Origin: Chara braunii | Lineage: Eukaryota; Streptophyta; Charophyceae; Charales; Characeae | DNA length: 25,372 bases | NCBI GenBank assembly: GCA_003427395.1 | Contig: BFEA01000103.1 | Span: forward strand, 302,501-327,872 | Direction of reading: 5' to 3' | Part shown: positions 1 through 9,957 of the stretch, piece by piece | How positions within the stretch are numbered: position 1 is the first letter of the stretch | Layout of the letters: every line of letters begins with the position of its first letter | Program-made: the position numbers and the translations under genes | Notes under the pieces: model-generated | Told to the model about the DNA's origin: nothing | The model's input: only the letters and a program-made list of their open reading frames with translations | The model's database searches: none

Positions 1-504
1 GAATTCCTTAGCACGACGAAAAGGGTTTATCAAGATGAAATACATGTCCGTGTTTTCGAAGAAGGCAACAGTCGACGAGCCGCAGATCCATGTGTGTGGA
101 TCATCTATGAATGCTATGTATGGCTTCCGTTCACGACCTCGTCCGCGGGAAACCCCGTATGTCACAAGATACGGACGTGTGGTCAGACCTTGTGTTTAAG
201 GGAAAAGGAGACTCCCTCTTGACGACTAAAGTTGACACCTGCGTTGTTGCATTTGAACTTGCGAAGGTGACGTTCTATAAGTGTTTCGGATTCATCTGAA
301 TCATCAATCAGATACATGTGGGTGCACCCAACGTTGAAGGCGATGCGTGAAGGCTTCCCCAAGGACGATCCTTGGCCAAACAACAACCCGTCGGATTCTG
401 TATGTGCAACTCGATAACTGCAGACCATCGAGTTTATGTTCTTGCACGCCTTCGAGGCAAACGACGCTTCCAAACAGTCCGCCGCCCTCTAGATCGTCTG
501 GTAC

Positions 505-1117
505 TGCCATGAAATGTGGTGCTCGTGTCCGTGGCCCTCTGTGCAACAGCCGCTAGATGGCAGAAAATGACGTGAGCGGCGACGGCCGAGGCTGTAATCA
601 TGCATGTCCACCAGAACATCTTGTGTCTCGGATTCATCCGAAGTCGCCGGCTGCACAAACGTTTTCATTCTCATCCGCGCAAAAGTCGTCTGTTACCCTG
701 GACACCCGCTGAAAGAAACTCCTCTTTGCGTCAATACGCTGCATATGGGCCGATGATAAGCAGCCGCGCAGAATGCATAGCACGTCCCGATTGTGAAATC
801 GTCGGGTCTTTTTCTCGCGACGGTGAAGGCTCGTGATCACCCCCGGCGACGGCGACGATGGTTTTTGGATTGGATGCCATGAAATGTGGTGCCATGTCCG
901 TAGCCCTCTGTGGAATAGTCGCTGCCAGGCCGAAAGTGACTGAGCGACGCTGGCCGACGCTGCAATCGACCTTGTCCGGCATGTCGTCTTGTGTCTCGGA
1001 TCCATTCGGAGTTTGGGGCCGCTCAAGCTTGTTCCTTCTCGTCACCGAACGTTCAGCACCTGCACAGAACACAAAAAAACTTCCCGATTGGAACATCGTG
1101 GGGTCATTCGCGTTGTC
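505..1117. repeat. Degenerate direct repeat, about 380 bp period
   Basis: Two related copies start near 505 and 885. Both open with the shared string GCCATGAAATGTGGTGC and continue with a similar TGTCCGT(G/A)GCCCTCTGTG segment, then the TGTCTCGGAT motif and a diverged tail. The second copy is shorter because the 276-bp repeat family begins at about 1118. Fragments of the later 276-bp family also occur upstream (GACTCCCT...GACTAAAGTTGACA near 210), so the first 1.1 kb seems built from old, diverged duplications. All reading frames here are short and overlap on both strands; I see no gene. Confidence 0.7.
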
Positions 1118-1900
1118 GACTCCCACATGATGATTACCGTCAACAGCGGCATGATGGCAGGTCCGCCTCTCCGATGTGGGTCTAACGGTGGATTGCGTCA
1201 AATCTGCTCTCAAAGATCCATCTTGGAGAGTGGGACCAGCAATCGACCACTGCTTGCTTGTAAAACATCATATGATGTGTCGATACAACCGACGTTCAGA
1301 ACTGGTCGGTGAGCATCTGGTGCTACGCCAAAAAGTTCGTCATGCGGCCGCAATATTCACCTGCGATTGCTCAATTTGGGGTTCTCGCGTCATAGACTCC
1401 TTTATGATGACTACAGTTAACAGCGGCAGGGTAGCAGGTCCCCTTCTCCGATATGGATCTCACGGTGGAGTGCGAAACTCTACTCTCAAAGATCCAGACC
1501 GAGAAAGGGGGCCAGCTATCAACCACTGCTTGCTTGTAAAACATCATATGATGTGTCGATACAACCGACATTCAAAATTCGTCGGTGAGCATCTGGTGCT
1601 ACGCCAAAAAGTTTGTCATGCGGCCACGATATTCCTCCGCAATTGCTCATTTTTGGGTTCCCGCGTCATAGACTCCCTTATGATGACTAAAGTTAACAGC
1701 GGCAGGGTAGCAGGTCCCCTTCTCCGATATGGATCTCACGGTGGAGTGCAAAACTCTGCTCTCAAAGATCCAGACCGGGAAAGGGGGCCAGCTATCAACC
1801 ACTGCTTGATCGTAAGGCATCATATGATATGTCCGTTACATCGGCGTTCGAAACTGTTTGGTGAGCATCTGGTGCTGCGCCAACAATTTCCGAACAAGAC
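1118..1900. repeat. Tandem repeat, 276-277 bp unit, about 2.8 copies
   Basis: Units begin near 1118, 1395 and 1671 (spacings 277 and 276) at GACTCC(C/T) followed by ATGATGA(T/C)TA, and the third decays at about 1890. Each unit has the 12-bp palindrome CATCATATGATG or a one-base variant at 1266, 1542 and 1818, exactly 276 apart. Because 276 is divisible by three, the plus-strand frame 1176-2087 stays open across copies and would encode about 90-residue repeats. I treat this as a repeat rather than a gene: the frame resembles no family I know, and an open frame follows automatically once one unit lacks stops. Confidence 0.85.
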
Positions 1901-2147
1901 CGCGAGGTTCCCTAAGAGTGTTTTTGCCACCCCACAGCACAGACTGCCGACTGTTTGGCACTACGGGAAGGTTGTCAATTTCTTACGACGAGGAAGACTC
2001 GTGATCACTTCCGTCGTCTGTATGCGTGCTGATGGTGCTCGACATTGCATACTTGACGCACTCGTGGTGTATGTTGCAATTGTCTAAATCTGGATTTAAG
2101 TGTCTCGGATGCATCCGACATAAGAACCTGCGACGATGCGGACTTGC

Positions 2148-2450
2148 CAATATTTACCTGCATCATTGTATTGGATTCATCCGAGTCTAAAATCACTTAC
2201 ATATTTGCGCACCCGCAATTTCTACAGCATGTCTGAACGGTGACGGGCAAGGTTTGTAGTCCGGTTCAAGGCTGGCTGTGCACGTCTAATGTCAAGTCCA
2301 ATATTTGCCTGCGTCATTGCGTCGGATTCATCCGAATCTAAAGTATGTTACGTACTTGCGGGCCCGCCATTTCTACACCATACATGTGAAATCGGTGAGG
2401 GTGAAGGCTTGTCGTCCGGTTCAAGGCTGGCTATGCATTGTCTTTTTGTT
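2148..2450. repeat. Direct repeat, 151 bp unit, two copies
   Basis: CAATATTT(A/G)CCTGC starts the copies at 2148 and 2299, a spacing of 151. Both contain TCATTG, the TCGGATTCATCCGA-type motif, CATTTCTACA or CAATTTCTACA, and end with GTCCGGTTCAAGGCTGGCT. No coding frame is convincing across them. Confidence 0.8.
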
Positions 2451-3280
2451 TCGTTGCGCTGCTATAGTGCTCCCCAACTGGCGGACGCATCTCTGTCGCT
2501 TTATCATCGCCAAAGTCCAACAGCTGTCTCGGCTGCGATTTGGGTCAACGTCTGTTGCTCTACTCGCAGGGAAAAATGGAATGCTTCACTGGTGTGATAC
2601 GACGACGGTTGATCAAGACTTCCCTCCCACGCCAACTTGCCTTCCGTTACGTTTTCGGTAGGAATTGGTTGGGAAGGGATTGGTTATGGGCATTGGAGTT
2701 CCGAGCAGTGCCGATAGTACTTCTTCCCAACTCGAGTCATGTGCTTCCTTTGGAAAACGGTCACGTGACTCAAACACTCAGCATCGACGGAAGAGAACAC
2801 AGTTGTTCTCCTCCACCGAGCATTCGTACATCTGTCGTGACGTGCTCGAAGACCATAAAAACACTGGAAGCGGGGGCCAGTTTCTTAGTGTTGATTGTAC
2901 ATCCAGAGTCTCTTCAGCATGTTCTGAAATGACCGACGCTGGGATGTCGAGCTCTATGCCCGAGGGGAATCTCTACACCAGACTATACACTCTGTCATAA
3001 ATTCATTTCAAAATAGTACACACAATAATGTACTGTTTTAACGAATAACATGTTCAACTCTGGTTCTTCGTTGATGATGATGATGGGACTACTTCAGCAT
3101 TGGCAATTATGAACTCTTAGTGTGTTCTTATTTAATGAATCTCGTGATGCAATTCTACTGTTGGTTCAAGGTCAAGACTATCTAGTCTCATATGTATGAT
3201 GCTGTTTGATTTCTGAAGTTCGTTGTCATTCTACTTTGAATTGATTTATTCTGTTATTATTATTATATTTTTGATTGATG
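2451..3280. other. No gene recognised
   Basis: Mixed-composition DNA that turns AT-rich after 3000. The short open frames at 2289-3000 overlap each other in different frames and have no recognisable domain. I see no RNA gene. Confidence 0.5.

Positions 3281-3332
<52 letters not shown>
3281..3332. repeat. (ATT)n microsatellite
   Basis: Uninterrupted ATT trinucleotide tract of about 17 units, preceded by shorter ATT runs from 3255. It produces an artificial poly-isoleucine frame on the plus strand. Confidence 0.97.
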
Positions 3333-3333
<1 letters not shown>

Positions 3334-4549
3334 CTATTTTACAGATAGGCTCACATTTTACGTGCATGTAAACAGTAGCGCAGCAAACTGGCGACACACG
3401 CCTACTCAAAACTCAGAGATATGGCAAACCAGGTACAGAGTCACTTCCGATAGGCTATGGCGATATAATGCCCATACAACTCTCTGTTGGCATACAGTGG
3501 ATCACCCTGGATATTCCACAAGCATTCATACACAGGCACTGAACCACGACTACAGTTATGGCGGCTGTGGCCACCACTATCCTATCGCTATGACCAACTT
3601 CATCTCTCGCCCACTTCGTCCTCAGGCTCACTGCAGACCACCTCGCACAAGTCATTGCGGCAGTGCTTCCGCATGGCTCACATAGGAAACGAATGAACAG
3701 ACTGGGCGCTACCTCTCGATTTATACTTTTGTAACTCGTTGGTCTGACTCTTTCCCATGCCCGTAGTGCACACAGGAGTCTGCGATACTTGCTTGAATGG
3801 ACCAGGGTCGGGAACGGGTACCACTGACTCGGCATGAGTGGACCGTGTCACTTGCCTGCTTAACTGAAGTCTGTTGTGAGCAATGTGTGAAGGGCCGCTC
3901 CCGGATCTTCCAGAAGTCTGCAACTTGGGCCCTTCGACACTGTAGCAGCTACGACCTTGACCTTTCAGAACCTTAGCAGCTACGACCTTGACCCTTTTGG
4001 GACGGACCTACGGTTCGATACCCGACGGCTACACTGGACTGTGACGGACAGACAAACAGACAAGGGAAATACAGAGAGACAAACAGATATCAACAGGCAG
4101 CAACCAACAAACAGACACGCAGACAGACAGATAAACAGGCGGGCAAAGAAAGAAAAGGAAGGAGGGAGGAAAAAGAGAGACAGAGGTGAGGTTGGTGATG
4201 CGGAATGGCCTCGACGACAGTCAGAAACTCCCATACACTACGGTCCTCCTGCTGACGTCGGCAGTTGCATTGTCAATGAGTAGGCTAGTAGTAGTTGGGT
4301 GAGGGTAGGTTGTGCGTTGAACGTCAGATAGGAGGATGGGCTCTGGGTACTTATGTAGGTGATGGCGAGAGTATGCTCTCATTGACATTCAGATTCAGTG
4401 CCTTTTCCGTTAGAGGAGTACCAGTACATTTCTGCTTTGGGAACAATAACGGATTTCCTAATTTTCGATGTGATTTTTCGAGTCTGCAGTCAGTCATTTC
4501 ACCATTGCTCATTTTCCTTCCAAAATTATAATTAATTTTACTATCATTA

Positions 4550-4550
<1 letters not shown>
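3333..4550. other. Non-coding stretch with short direct repeat and ACAG-rich tract
   Basis: TAGCAGCTACGACCTTGACC is present at 3943 and again at 3974 (31 bp apart). From about 4045 to 4150 the plus strand is a degenerate (ACAG)n/(CAGA)n tract, followed by a purine-rich GGAGGGAGGAAAAAG segment. No gene is supported. Confidence 0.6.
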
Positions 4551-4602
<52 letters not shown>

Positions 4603-4668
4603 TATTTATTATTATTATTATTATTATTTATTATTATTATTATTATTTATTATTATTATTATTATTAT
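4551..4668. repeat. (ATT)n microsatellite, interrupted
   Basis: ATT units broken by occasional ATTT steps, nearly 120 bp. This is the second of three ATT tracts in the 3-5.4 kb segment. Confidence 0.97.
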
Positions 4669-5898
4669 CTCAGTAGTTGTGGCTCCAGCCAGCCTCGTGT
4701 CCGCCCTAAGTGAAGACGGGCCTGAGCGTCTATGAGAGGGGCATGTCTCGGCACCTTCCAATGCGGGTCTCAAATGATGCCGCACGTCGTTTGGTTAAAG
4801 TGCAACCGGGACCTCACTTTGGGGGTTCTTCAGGAAGAAGCGGTTGCACAGATGGTGGCGGCCAGGGCACGCACTGTGTGAGGCCAACATAGTAAAATGG
4901 GGCCGCAGGCCATTGAGAATGCTGCATCGTCACTGCATCCACGTGCAAGCACTAAGGGGCATGGGTCGCGGCCAGACAGCGGGACACTAGCGGGCTATGA
5001 ATAGGCATGCAGAGCAGCGAGCATGCACCCACGCAGTCTTGCAAGCAGGCTAGACAGCTAGCACGCACTCATGGTCCCTGGGAAATAGGCATGCAAAGCA
5101 AACAAGCAGGTTGCTATGCGGGAGAAATCCACAACAGGTGATCCATCAAAAAGACATCTTCGCCCGCTTGTTCCCTGAAAGGTTAATCAGGACATTTTGA
5201 CGAAGTCTTAAACTTTCCGATATTATTACTATTTTCATTACTGTTATTATTATTACTATTTATGATTATTATTATTATTATCGATATTATAAATAATTAC
5301 TATTATTATCACTATTTTATTATCATTATTTGCTTCACGTATTATTATTATTATTATTGTTTTCGGTTGTCTTACTATTGCTACTTCTGAAACATCGCGA
5401 GTTGGACAGGAGCTGAAGTATGAGGTTTGGGGGAAGAGAGAGACGTTGACACTATATGAGGGTGCCTGCCTCCTCCATCCTTCCCCATTCTCCTGTAAAC
5501 TAATCCCCTTACTTCCTTTTTGATTTCACACTTACCTAAAAAAATATGATATCTTTGAATATGAAGTTTTATTCTCTGAAAAAGGATACTCAGACAAACA
5601 GACAAAAGGGCGATTGCGGGAGCTCTGCCGGAGTTCAGGAGGAACTCTGGAGGCAGGGAACCTTAAGGTACGCGTCACATATTCTTTTCCCATATACCCT
5701 TAAAGGCTACGCCCTTCTATTGTCTGCTTGTATGATTGTACGATATATTGTTTATGACTTTCTTCAAGACTAAAAGCACCAAAAGAAAAAGGGTTGTATG
5801 ATTGAAATCAAAACGTGCCTGGTGTCACGAAAAGGAACCTAGGAAAGAACCAAGAAGGAACTTAGCCTGTTTGGTCTTGAGAAAACAAAGACATTATG
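4669..5898. other. No gene; third, imperfect ATT tract at 5222-5360
   Basis: 4669-5220 has scattered GCATGC and GCAAGCAGG strings but no frame that looks coding. 5222-5360 is a decayed (ATT)n tract with TATT, ACT and GATT interruptions. 5361-5898 has no recognisable feature. Confidence 0.5.
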
Positions 5899-6183
5899 AT
5901 GGAGGCCTCCATTGGGGTCGTCAAACTGCCTGCATGGAATGACTAAAAGGGTACTCGTCGTGCAAACTACCCAACCATCCACCTAACTAGTTAACTTTTG
6001 ACATGCATACATTGGAAACAGGAAGATGCTGTGCATCTTCTCTCTTGACTCACCAACTAAATCCAAGGCTAATCCGGTACTCCCGTGGAGTACATATCTT
6101 CAAGTGATTAATCAAAGCATGACTAATCCGGTACTCCCGTGGGGTACACGTTTTCAAACGANTAACAAGAGNAGAGATAATGG

Positions 6184-6535
6184 GAGGCTCCCGTGGGGTT
6201 CTCCTATCACTGGTCTGACTAGACTTGGGATGGGAATTAAGTACTCCCGGGTGAGTACACAAACTCCTAAGTCTAGGTCGATCTGTGCGACTTCCGTGTA
6301 AGTCAACNATATCTTTTGCTCAATTTAATANATAAACGAATAAATGTANGATCACGGCGACTAACCTAAGAGTGGTCTTGATCTCCTACGCATCGAACTG
6401 GTATTAGGGTGACTCCCGGGAGGGTTATCCTAATACTTTGTTTGATCTGGGGATCAACTAACGAGGAAAGAATGAGTTGATTATGTCTGGACAGGTAAAA
6501 GGGATACTCCCGGGTGAATACCCTGCTACTTGTCT
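6184..6535. repeat. Higher-order hairpin unit, copy 1
   Basis: Five hairpins in fixed order: GGAGG-CTCCCGTGGGG type (6184-6205); a 14-bp stem GACTAGACTTGGGA/TCCTAAGTCTAGGTC enclosing an inner GTACTC/GAGTAC hairpin (6217-6279); GACTT/AAGTC (6289-6304); GTATTAGG/CCTAATAC enclosing the palindrome CTCCCGGGAG (6401-6436); and GGACA/TGTCT enclosing GGGATACTC...TGAATACCC (6489-6535). The same order recurs at 6982 and 7334. Confidence 0.8.
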
Positions 6536-6667
6536 TGGTAGGACTAATGGATTGACAACGTTTGATACTAATGGCCTAACTAAAGTTAACAAATTGGTAT
6601 AATGATTGGACATTTGTAGCAGGAAGATGCCATGCATCTTCCATATTGACAAGCAGGTTACGTTGAC

Positions 6668-6960
6668 AACCGTCATTTGATCCGGTACTTCCGTGAAGTA
6701 CATCCTTCAGTTTAACAAAAGTCATTTGAACCGGTACTTCCGTGAAGTACATCCTTCGGTTTAACAAAAGTCATTTGAACCAGTACTTCCATAAAGTACA
6801 TCCTTCAGCTTAACAGAAGTCATTTGATCCGGTACTTCTGTGAAGTACATTCCTTCAGTCTAACGAAAGCCGATTTAATCTGGTACTTCCGTGAAGTACA
6901 CTCTTTCAAAATTAACAAAAGTCATTTGATCGGTACTTCCGTGAAATACAATCCTACAAT
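6668..6960. repeat. Six-copy 49-51 bp tandem array with GTACTTC hairpins
   Basis: Hairpins GTACTTC-CGT-GAAGTAC or close variants start at 6685, 6734, 6783, 6832, 6883 and 6933. Units share a GTCATTTGA(T/A)CCG lead and a CATCCTTCAG-TTTAACAAAA tail. Compared with the related GTACTCC/GGAGTAC hairpin at 6077, the inner pair has changed from C:G to T:A on both arms. Confidence 0.9.
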
Positions 6961-6981
6961 CGTTAACAACAACCGTTGACC

Positions 6982-7265
6982 CGGTACTCCCGCGGGGTTC
7001 TCCTATCACTTGATTTGACTAGACTTAGGAAGGGAATTCAGTACTCCCGGGTGAGTACACGATCTCCTAAGTCTAAGTCAATCTGGTAGGCTTNTGTGAA
7101 AGTTGACTGGTCCCCTACACATCGAACTGGTATTAGATGGCTCACGGGAGGGTTATCCTAATACTTTGTTTGATCTGGGGATCAACTAACAAGAAAAGGA
7201 TGAGTTGATTATGTTTGGACAAGTAAAAGGGATACTCCCGGATGAGTAACCCTGCTGCTTGTTCT
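6982..7265. repeat. Higher-order hairpin unit, copy 2
   Basis: Same five-hairpin order as copy 1: GTACTCCCGCGGGGTTCTCC (6984-7003); TTGACTAGACTTAGGA/TCCTAAGTCTAAGTCAA around an inner GTACTC/GAGTAC (7015-7081); a degraded GACTTTC-type hairpin with one ambiguous base (about 7089-7107); GTATTAG/CTAATAC (7130-7164); GGACAAG/CTTGTTC (7217-7265). Confidence 0.8.
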
Positions 7266-7333
7266 GGTATGACTAAAGGATTGGCATTACTTGGATACTA
7301 ATGGCCTAGCTATTTAACATTGGATCAGGTTAC

Positions 7334-7686
7334 GAGGAGCTCGCGTGGAGTTCTCCTCTCACTTGATTTGACTAGACTTAGGAAGGGAATTAAGTACTCC
7401 CGGGTGAGTACACGAACTCCTAAGTCTAGGTCAATCTGGTCGACTTTCGTGAAAGTCGGCATACCTCTTGCTCGTTCGCGACGAGTGGGCTAAGTAGGGG
7501 AACAGTCAAGGCTATTCAACTTGGAGTTTTTTTGACTGATCTCCTACTCATCGAACTGGTAGTAGGGTAGCTCCCGGGAGGGTTATCCTAATACTTGTTT
7601 GATTAAGAGGTTTACTAATGAAGAAATGATNATNGTGTTTGGACAGTAGAGGGATACTACCGGGTGAGTAACCCTACTATTTGTCT
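7334..7686. repeat. Higher-order hairpin unit, copy 3
   Basis: GAGGAG/CTCCTC (7334-7358); GACTAGACTTAGGA/TCCTAAGTCTAGGTC around GTACTC/GAGTAC (7370-7432); perfect GACTTTC/GAAAGTC with a 2-base loop (7442-7457); GTAGTAGG/CCTAATAC with one mismatch around CTCCCGGGAG (7559-7594); GGACA-GTAG/CTAC-TTGTCT (7641-7686). More diverged relatives continue at 7751-7778, 7872-7906, 8083-8105 and 8160-8186. Confidence 0.8.
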
Positions 7687-8302
7687 AGGTATGACTGACA
7701 GGCGGTATAAATAAGTACAAACATNCAATCTGAAAACTTTCAAGCCGGATATAGGAGGCTCCCGTAGAGTCATTCTATAGCCTGCTTGGCTACATCCTAT
7801 ACGTACCAAGTAAGGCACTTCGATTTGTCTAAGTCCACTGACTTAATCCTGGTTCGTCTGACTCTAAGTAAGTAGTAGGGTGACTCCTGTAGGGTCATCC
7901 TATTACACTTGTAAAAATAGACTGAGTTCTGATCAAGGAGAAATAGGAGGCTTCCGGGAAAGTCACATATTATCAACTTGAACTCTGTACTAACACCTGG
8001 ATCCAGAATGTTCTCTGAATGTAGGGTCAAGTGTTGAGACGGCTCAACATGGGTCTCCTAACCACCTACTTAATTGATAAAAGGATACTCCCGGGTGAGT
8101 TATCTGATTGCTTGCACTAGATTGCATGAACTACTTGGCTGCTTAGACTTTGAAGGGTGTCTGGGTGCTCCCGTGGGGTGACTCGACTACTCTTCTGACT
8201 AACGGAATGTTTGGAATTGATCAAGTAGTGGAAGATTCCCGGGTGAGTCAACCCACTACTTGCGCATGTCAGGACAAGGAGAAGAGAAAAGGGAAAAGGG
8301 AG

Positions 8303-8899
8303 TGCTCCATCGGGAGCGACCCCAAAGGTCCTTTAGAAAGAAACGTAAAAGAAAGCAGATACCGTAGGAAAAAGGATTAGACAAGAAAGAGTTACGCGTA
8401 GCCTCGGTTCCTTGATAGATTCCTAAGGGAGAAACCACTGAATGGCATGAGTAAAACTCTGTTAGACTACCACATAAAGTACCAAAGAGTGCGCTTATCC
8501 GCAAGAGAGAGAAATTGCAAGGACTGAAGGAAGGGGAAATATGAGTTTCCCTGAAAGACAACTTAGGACATAGGCAAGAGACTCCTTAAAATAAAAAGGA
8601 GGAGGAGTGACAGACGATTCAGGGTAGATAGAAGGTAGGGGTTAGACTTTGGGATGTTGATCCTAAAGCTCATAAACTAGAACTAAGGGTCTGACCCTTA
8701 GATGTCATTATGTGGGAATCAAGTAAGGGGATATTGGATCATTGTTGACCTGTGTGTGTGCAGGTCTTTGCTTTGGTCTACTGCAATTGAAGGAGAAGTC
8801 CTACAAACAGGACTCAATTTTTTGTTATCACTCGATAACAGGTCGGTTGTTACCGATTAAACTTTCTCCCTTTGACTTGATACCCACCTCTAAAGTCAA
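8303..8899. repeat. Further hairpins downstream of the array
   Basis: Around 8306 lies GCTCC/GGAGC. A cluster follows: GACCTG/CAGGTC (8747-8766), AGTCCT/AGGACT (8797-8814), TGTTATC/GATAACA (8823-8840), TCGGT/ACCGA (8843-8856) and TTGACTT/AAGTCAA (8872-8899). All arms listed are perfect. The CTCCCGGG core is absent here, so this may be a related but separate structured segment. Confidence 0.6.
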
Positions 8900-9841
8900 G
8901 CCCTGTGGTCAGTAAAACTGTCACCTGTGGTCATTGCCTAAATGGTCTCGGTCACTCTCAAGGGTCCTTTGTAGAAATGTGAGGGGGTTGGGCTTACGTC
9001 TCAAGAAAAGGGAAGGCTGTCATACATGGTTTGGAAAGTGAGGGACAAGGCTAATGGTTGATGGTTGACGCCGTTAGTGCATGGCATGTGAACTGTCTTT
9101 GCATTATTCTGTGCAGGTCTGATTTGTGCGTGATTTTTGGAATTGAATTGGACCTGGTCTGTTGAAGAGTCTCGGACACACGTGAAAGTGGGAAGGGTTA
9201 TCGGCGGCAATACTTCTTTATTCATTATATGTCCAATTTAACTTTCATATTATCCTGATGTTCAGTTACGTCCTAACCTGTTAAGAAAGATAGGACGCTC
9301 CTTGGTAGAAAGATAGGTTGATTGATATTTGTCAAAAATAATAATACATTACGTAGTAGCGAAAATAGACAACCTTTTAAAAGTTCGACCTGAATATTTA
9401 ACGGGTTAGTTCTAGGCGTCTTACCGCGCGTACCCCATTTTATGCTACAGCGATCGAGCAAACGCCCTCGGTCGACCTACCTCTACAAAGGCATGTAAAA
9501 ACCTTTGCATGTGGGCCGGTAGCTCAGCAGGGATACGCCTACCTGAGGGTGGTGACAGCCCCTTGGGTAGAGGTAAGTTGTACCTCGCGGCTCCCCGACT
9601 TGTCGTGGGGTGTCGTGAGAGGTATAGCACGCACGCACGGTCGAAGTGGTGACTGATTCTTTTTAGACGAAACATCCTACGTGACACGACCGTGAGGTTC
9701 AGCGCACCCCAGCAGGGCGCAGGACCGCCGCGCGAATGACACCGTATTACTAGTCGGGAGGGAGGACCCGGGTAACCCATTAGTAAGATACATGTAACAG
9801 TTGTTCCGAGGAGTCTTCCTACTGTGAACTGGTGTATGAGA
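8900..9841. other. No gene recognised
   Basis: No frame with a recognisable domain and no RNA gene. A string at 9513 resembles a tRNA 5' half but lacks a matching B box. Open frames on the minus strand at 9001-9225 and 9445-9978 are short or driven by the adjacent CT repeat. Confidence 0.5.
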
Positions 9842-9957
9842 CAAGAGAGAAGAAGAAGAAGAGAAGAAAGAGAGAGAGAGCGAGAGAGAAGAGAGAGGGG
9901 GGAGAGAGAGGGGGGAGGGAGAGAGAGAGAGGGAGAGAGAGAGAGAGAGAGAGAGTG
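9842..9957. repeat. (GA)n-rich microsatellite
   Basis: Purine-only tract on the plus strand made of AGAAGA and GAGAGA runs. On the minus strand it is a (CT)n tract ending in ACACCAG, which would resemble a splice acceptor if the gene at 10.1-11.9 kb continues leftward. Confidence 0.95.

Larger units (their letters stand above)
286..2335. repeat. Dispersed near-palindrome TCGGATTCATCCGA, six copies
   Basis: Copies lie at about 286-299, 628-641, 997-1011, 2105-2118, 2171-2184 and 2322-2335. The arms TCGGAT and ATCCGA are inverted around a 2-base centre; the copy at 2105 (TCGGATGCATCCGA) is a perfect 14-bp palindrome. Three copies are preceded by TGTC, a fourth (286) by TGTT. The copies occur in otherwise different repeat families, so this is not simply one duplicated unit. 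It could be a protein-binding site, an insertion hotspot or a residual terminal sequence; function unknown. Confidence 0.7.
6022..8262. repeat. Hairpin-rich array, about thirty inverted repeats
   Basis: The segment holds about thirty short inverted repeats, typically 17-65 bp each. Most share a core CTCCCG(T/G)GGG or CTCCCGGGTGAG. Flanking arms differ between copies yet stay complementary: GTACTCC/GGAGTAC at 6077-6093; GTATTAGG/CCTAATAC at 6401-6436; ACAAG/CTTGT at 7219-7262; GACTTTC/GAAAGTC at 7442-7457; CAAGTAGTGG/CCACTACTTG at 8222-8262. Two further hairpins have arms GAAGATGC/GCATCTTC (6022-6040) and GGAAGATGC/GCATCTTCC (6622-6642). Nine of the ten isolated ambiguous bases in the window fall at 6162-7725. 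No protein frame is credible. I do not recognise the family; satellite DNA, a structured RNA locus or organelle-derived DNA are all possible. Confidence 0.85.

Noticed and set aside
1176-2087. Open frame of about 300 codons as a real gene
   Set aside because: It coincides with a tandem repeat whose length is a multiple of three and resembles no known protein; kept only as a repeat and a finding.
6668-6960. CRISPR-like array
   Set aside because: The whole 49-51 bp unit is repeated, with no unique spacers, in a eukaryotic context.
9510-9570. tRNA-like string GGCCGGTAGCTCAGCAGGG
   Set aside because: It resembles an A box, but no B box or cloverleaf partner follows at a suitable distance.
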